Origin: a bacterium
Lineage (GTDB): Bacteria > Patescibacteriota > Minisyncoccia > Phycocordibacterales > SBAW01
Assembly: GCA_021813335.1 (NCBI GenBank)
Contig: JAKALC010000040.1
Location: 1 to 6,778 of the forward strand
Length of the DNA: 6,778 bases
Direction: 5' to 3'
Under the pieces are notes generated by a model. The model was not told the DNA's origin, searched no databases, and saw nothing but the letters and a program-made list of their open reading frames with translations. Below, in pieces: positions 5,964 through 6,778 of this stretch (the stretch's first letter is position 1; each line of letters begins with the position of its first letter). The position numbers were made by a program, and so were the translations under genes.

Positions 5964-6778
5964 ATGACGCTCGCCGAAGAATTGCGCCCGCGCGTGAAAG
6001 GAGAGATCGACGACTCTCCCGCGACGCTCGAAAAAGACAGCCACGACGCGAGTCTCTTCGCGATGCGGCCGCAAGTCGTCGTCTCGCCCAAGGACGCCGA
6101 TGATGTCGCGGCCGCCGTGCGCTTCGCTGCGGAAGAAAAGGCGGCGCATCCCGACCGCGACATCTCCGTGACGGCGCGATCCGCGGGGACCGATATGTCG
6201 GGCGGGCCTATCAACACGTCCATCATTTTGAATATGCTGCCGCACTTCGACCGCATCCTCGAGATCGGCGATGATTATGCGGTGGTCGAGCCGGGCGTTT
6301 TTTACCGAGATTTCGACAAGGCGACGCAGGAGAAGGGGCTCGAATTGCCGAGCTATACCGCCTCGCGCGAAATAAACACCGTGGGCGGTATGGTCGCCAA
6401 CGACTCGGGCGGCGAAAAAAACCTCAAATACGGGAAAACCGACCGTTACATCGAGGAACTTGAAGTTGTCCTCTCCGACGGGCAAAAACACATCCTGAGG
6501 GATCTCAAGGGCGAGGAGCTCGCGCGCAAGCTCCAGGAATCTTCGTTCGAGGGCGAACTTTATCGAAAAATGTCGGCGCTTATCTCGGACAACCGCGCGC
6601 TCATCGAACGCGCGCGGCCGAAGGTCAGCAAAAACTCCTCCGGCTACGCGCTTTGGGAGCTGGGCGACGGCGCGAACGAGCTGAATCTGGCGCGGCTCAT
6701 CTGCGGTTCCCAAGGGACGCTCGGCATCGTGACCCGCATACGCTTTTCCCTCGTGCGCCCTAAAAAATATTCTTCGAT
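5964..6778 (+). CDS. FAD-binding oxidase (GlcD/D-lactate dehydrogenase-like), N-terminal part
   Basis: The first 271 residues of a gene cut by the window end; the frame has no stop. It belongs to the PCMH-type FAD-binding oxidases (FAD_binding_4), which use FAD to oxidise hydroxy acids such as D-lactate or glycolate. Motifs: HDASLFAMRPQVVVSPKDADDV (27-48; first-strand region), RSAGTDMSGG (72-81, loop binding the FAD pyrophosphate, with Ser where Gly is usual), VGGMVANDSGGEKNLKYG (140-157), and GSQGTLGIVT (248-257, usually GSEGTLGIVT). The NDSGGEKN variant replaces the NNASGxxS form of ordinary GlcD proteins. The ATG at 5964 is chosen because the -10 box lies eight bases before it and the family match begins soon after. 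Substrate, and whether an Fe-S domain is fused at the C-terminus, cannot be seen here. No link to the efflux operon is evident beyond adjacency. Confidence 0.88.
   Translation, partial: MTLAEELRPRVKGEIDDSPATLEKDSHDASLFAMRPQVVVSPKDADDVAAAVRFAAEEKAAHPDRDISVTARSAGTDMSGGPINTSIILNMLPHFDRILEIGDDYAVVEPGVFYRDFDKATQEKGLELPSYTASREINTVGGMVANDSGGEKNLKYGKTDRYIEELEVVLSDGQKHILRDLKGEELARKLQESSFEGELYRKMSALISDNRALIERARPKVSKNSSGYALWELGDGANELNLARLICGSQGTLGIVTRIRFSLVRPKKYSS

Noticed and set aside
5682..6713. A 343-residue minus-strand open frame opposite MarR and the FAD oxidase
   Set aside because: It lies opposite strongly matching MarR and FAD-oxidase frames and shows no family motif; this is a shadow frame.

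Overview
The window is a densely packed, GC-rich bacterial chromosome segment with seven protein genes, two of them cut by the window ends. There is no RNA gene, CRISPR array, insertion sequence or gene-free stretch over 100 bases. Several traits suggest a GC-rich member of the Patescibacteria (candidate phyla radiation): very short intergenic spaces, no clear Shine-Dalgarno sequence at any start, -10 elements placed so close to ATG codons that the mRNAs should be leaderless or nearly so, and a FAD-oxidase variant that resembles ones I associate with that group. This assignment is inference from memory, held at about 0.5-0.6; no marker gene is present to settle it.

Layout. At 2-316 (+) is the C-terminal end of a VIT1/CCC1-type iron/manganese transporter. 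At 345-947 (+) is a small unknown membrane protein with a sensor-like extracytoplasmic domain. A ZIP-family metal transporter at 937-1662 (-) meets it tail to tail, with stop codons overlapping by 11 bases. A divergent control region at 1663-1764 follows. It holds a perfect GC-rich 12-bp inverted repeat, a TTGACA/TAGACT promoter and a perfect 10+10 AT-rich palindrome with the look of a MarR operator. From it reads a four-gene efflux operon (+): a large periplasmic-adaptor-type protein with a hairpin (1765-3279), a short EmrA-like adaptor without a hairpin (3298-3960), a 14-TM DHA2 drug:H+ antiporter (3989-5470) and a MarR-family regulator (5483-5920). A separately promoted FAD-binding oxidase (5964 to the end) runs out of the window.

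How it works together. The MFS pump with its two adaptors should export a toxic small molecule. MarR, the last gene, probably binds the palindrome that covers the -10 and start site of the first gene, so the operon would repress itself until a ligand releases MarR. The two metal transporters on the left form a loose metal-homeostasis neighbourhood.

Most interesting points: the one-operon pairing of a long MacA/AcrA-like adaptor and a hairpin-less EmrA-like adaptor with a DHA2 pump; the exact operator/promoter overlap; the repeated leaderless-start architecture; and a strong shortage of the tetranucleotide CATG (two copies by hand scan), visible as avoidance of C before Met codons and suggestive of past or present restriction pressure.
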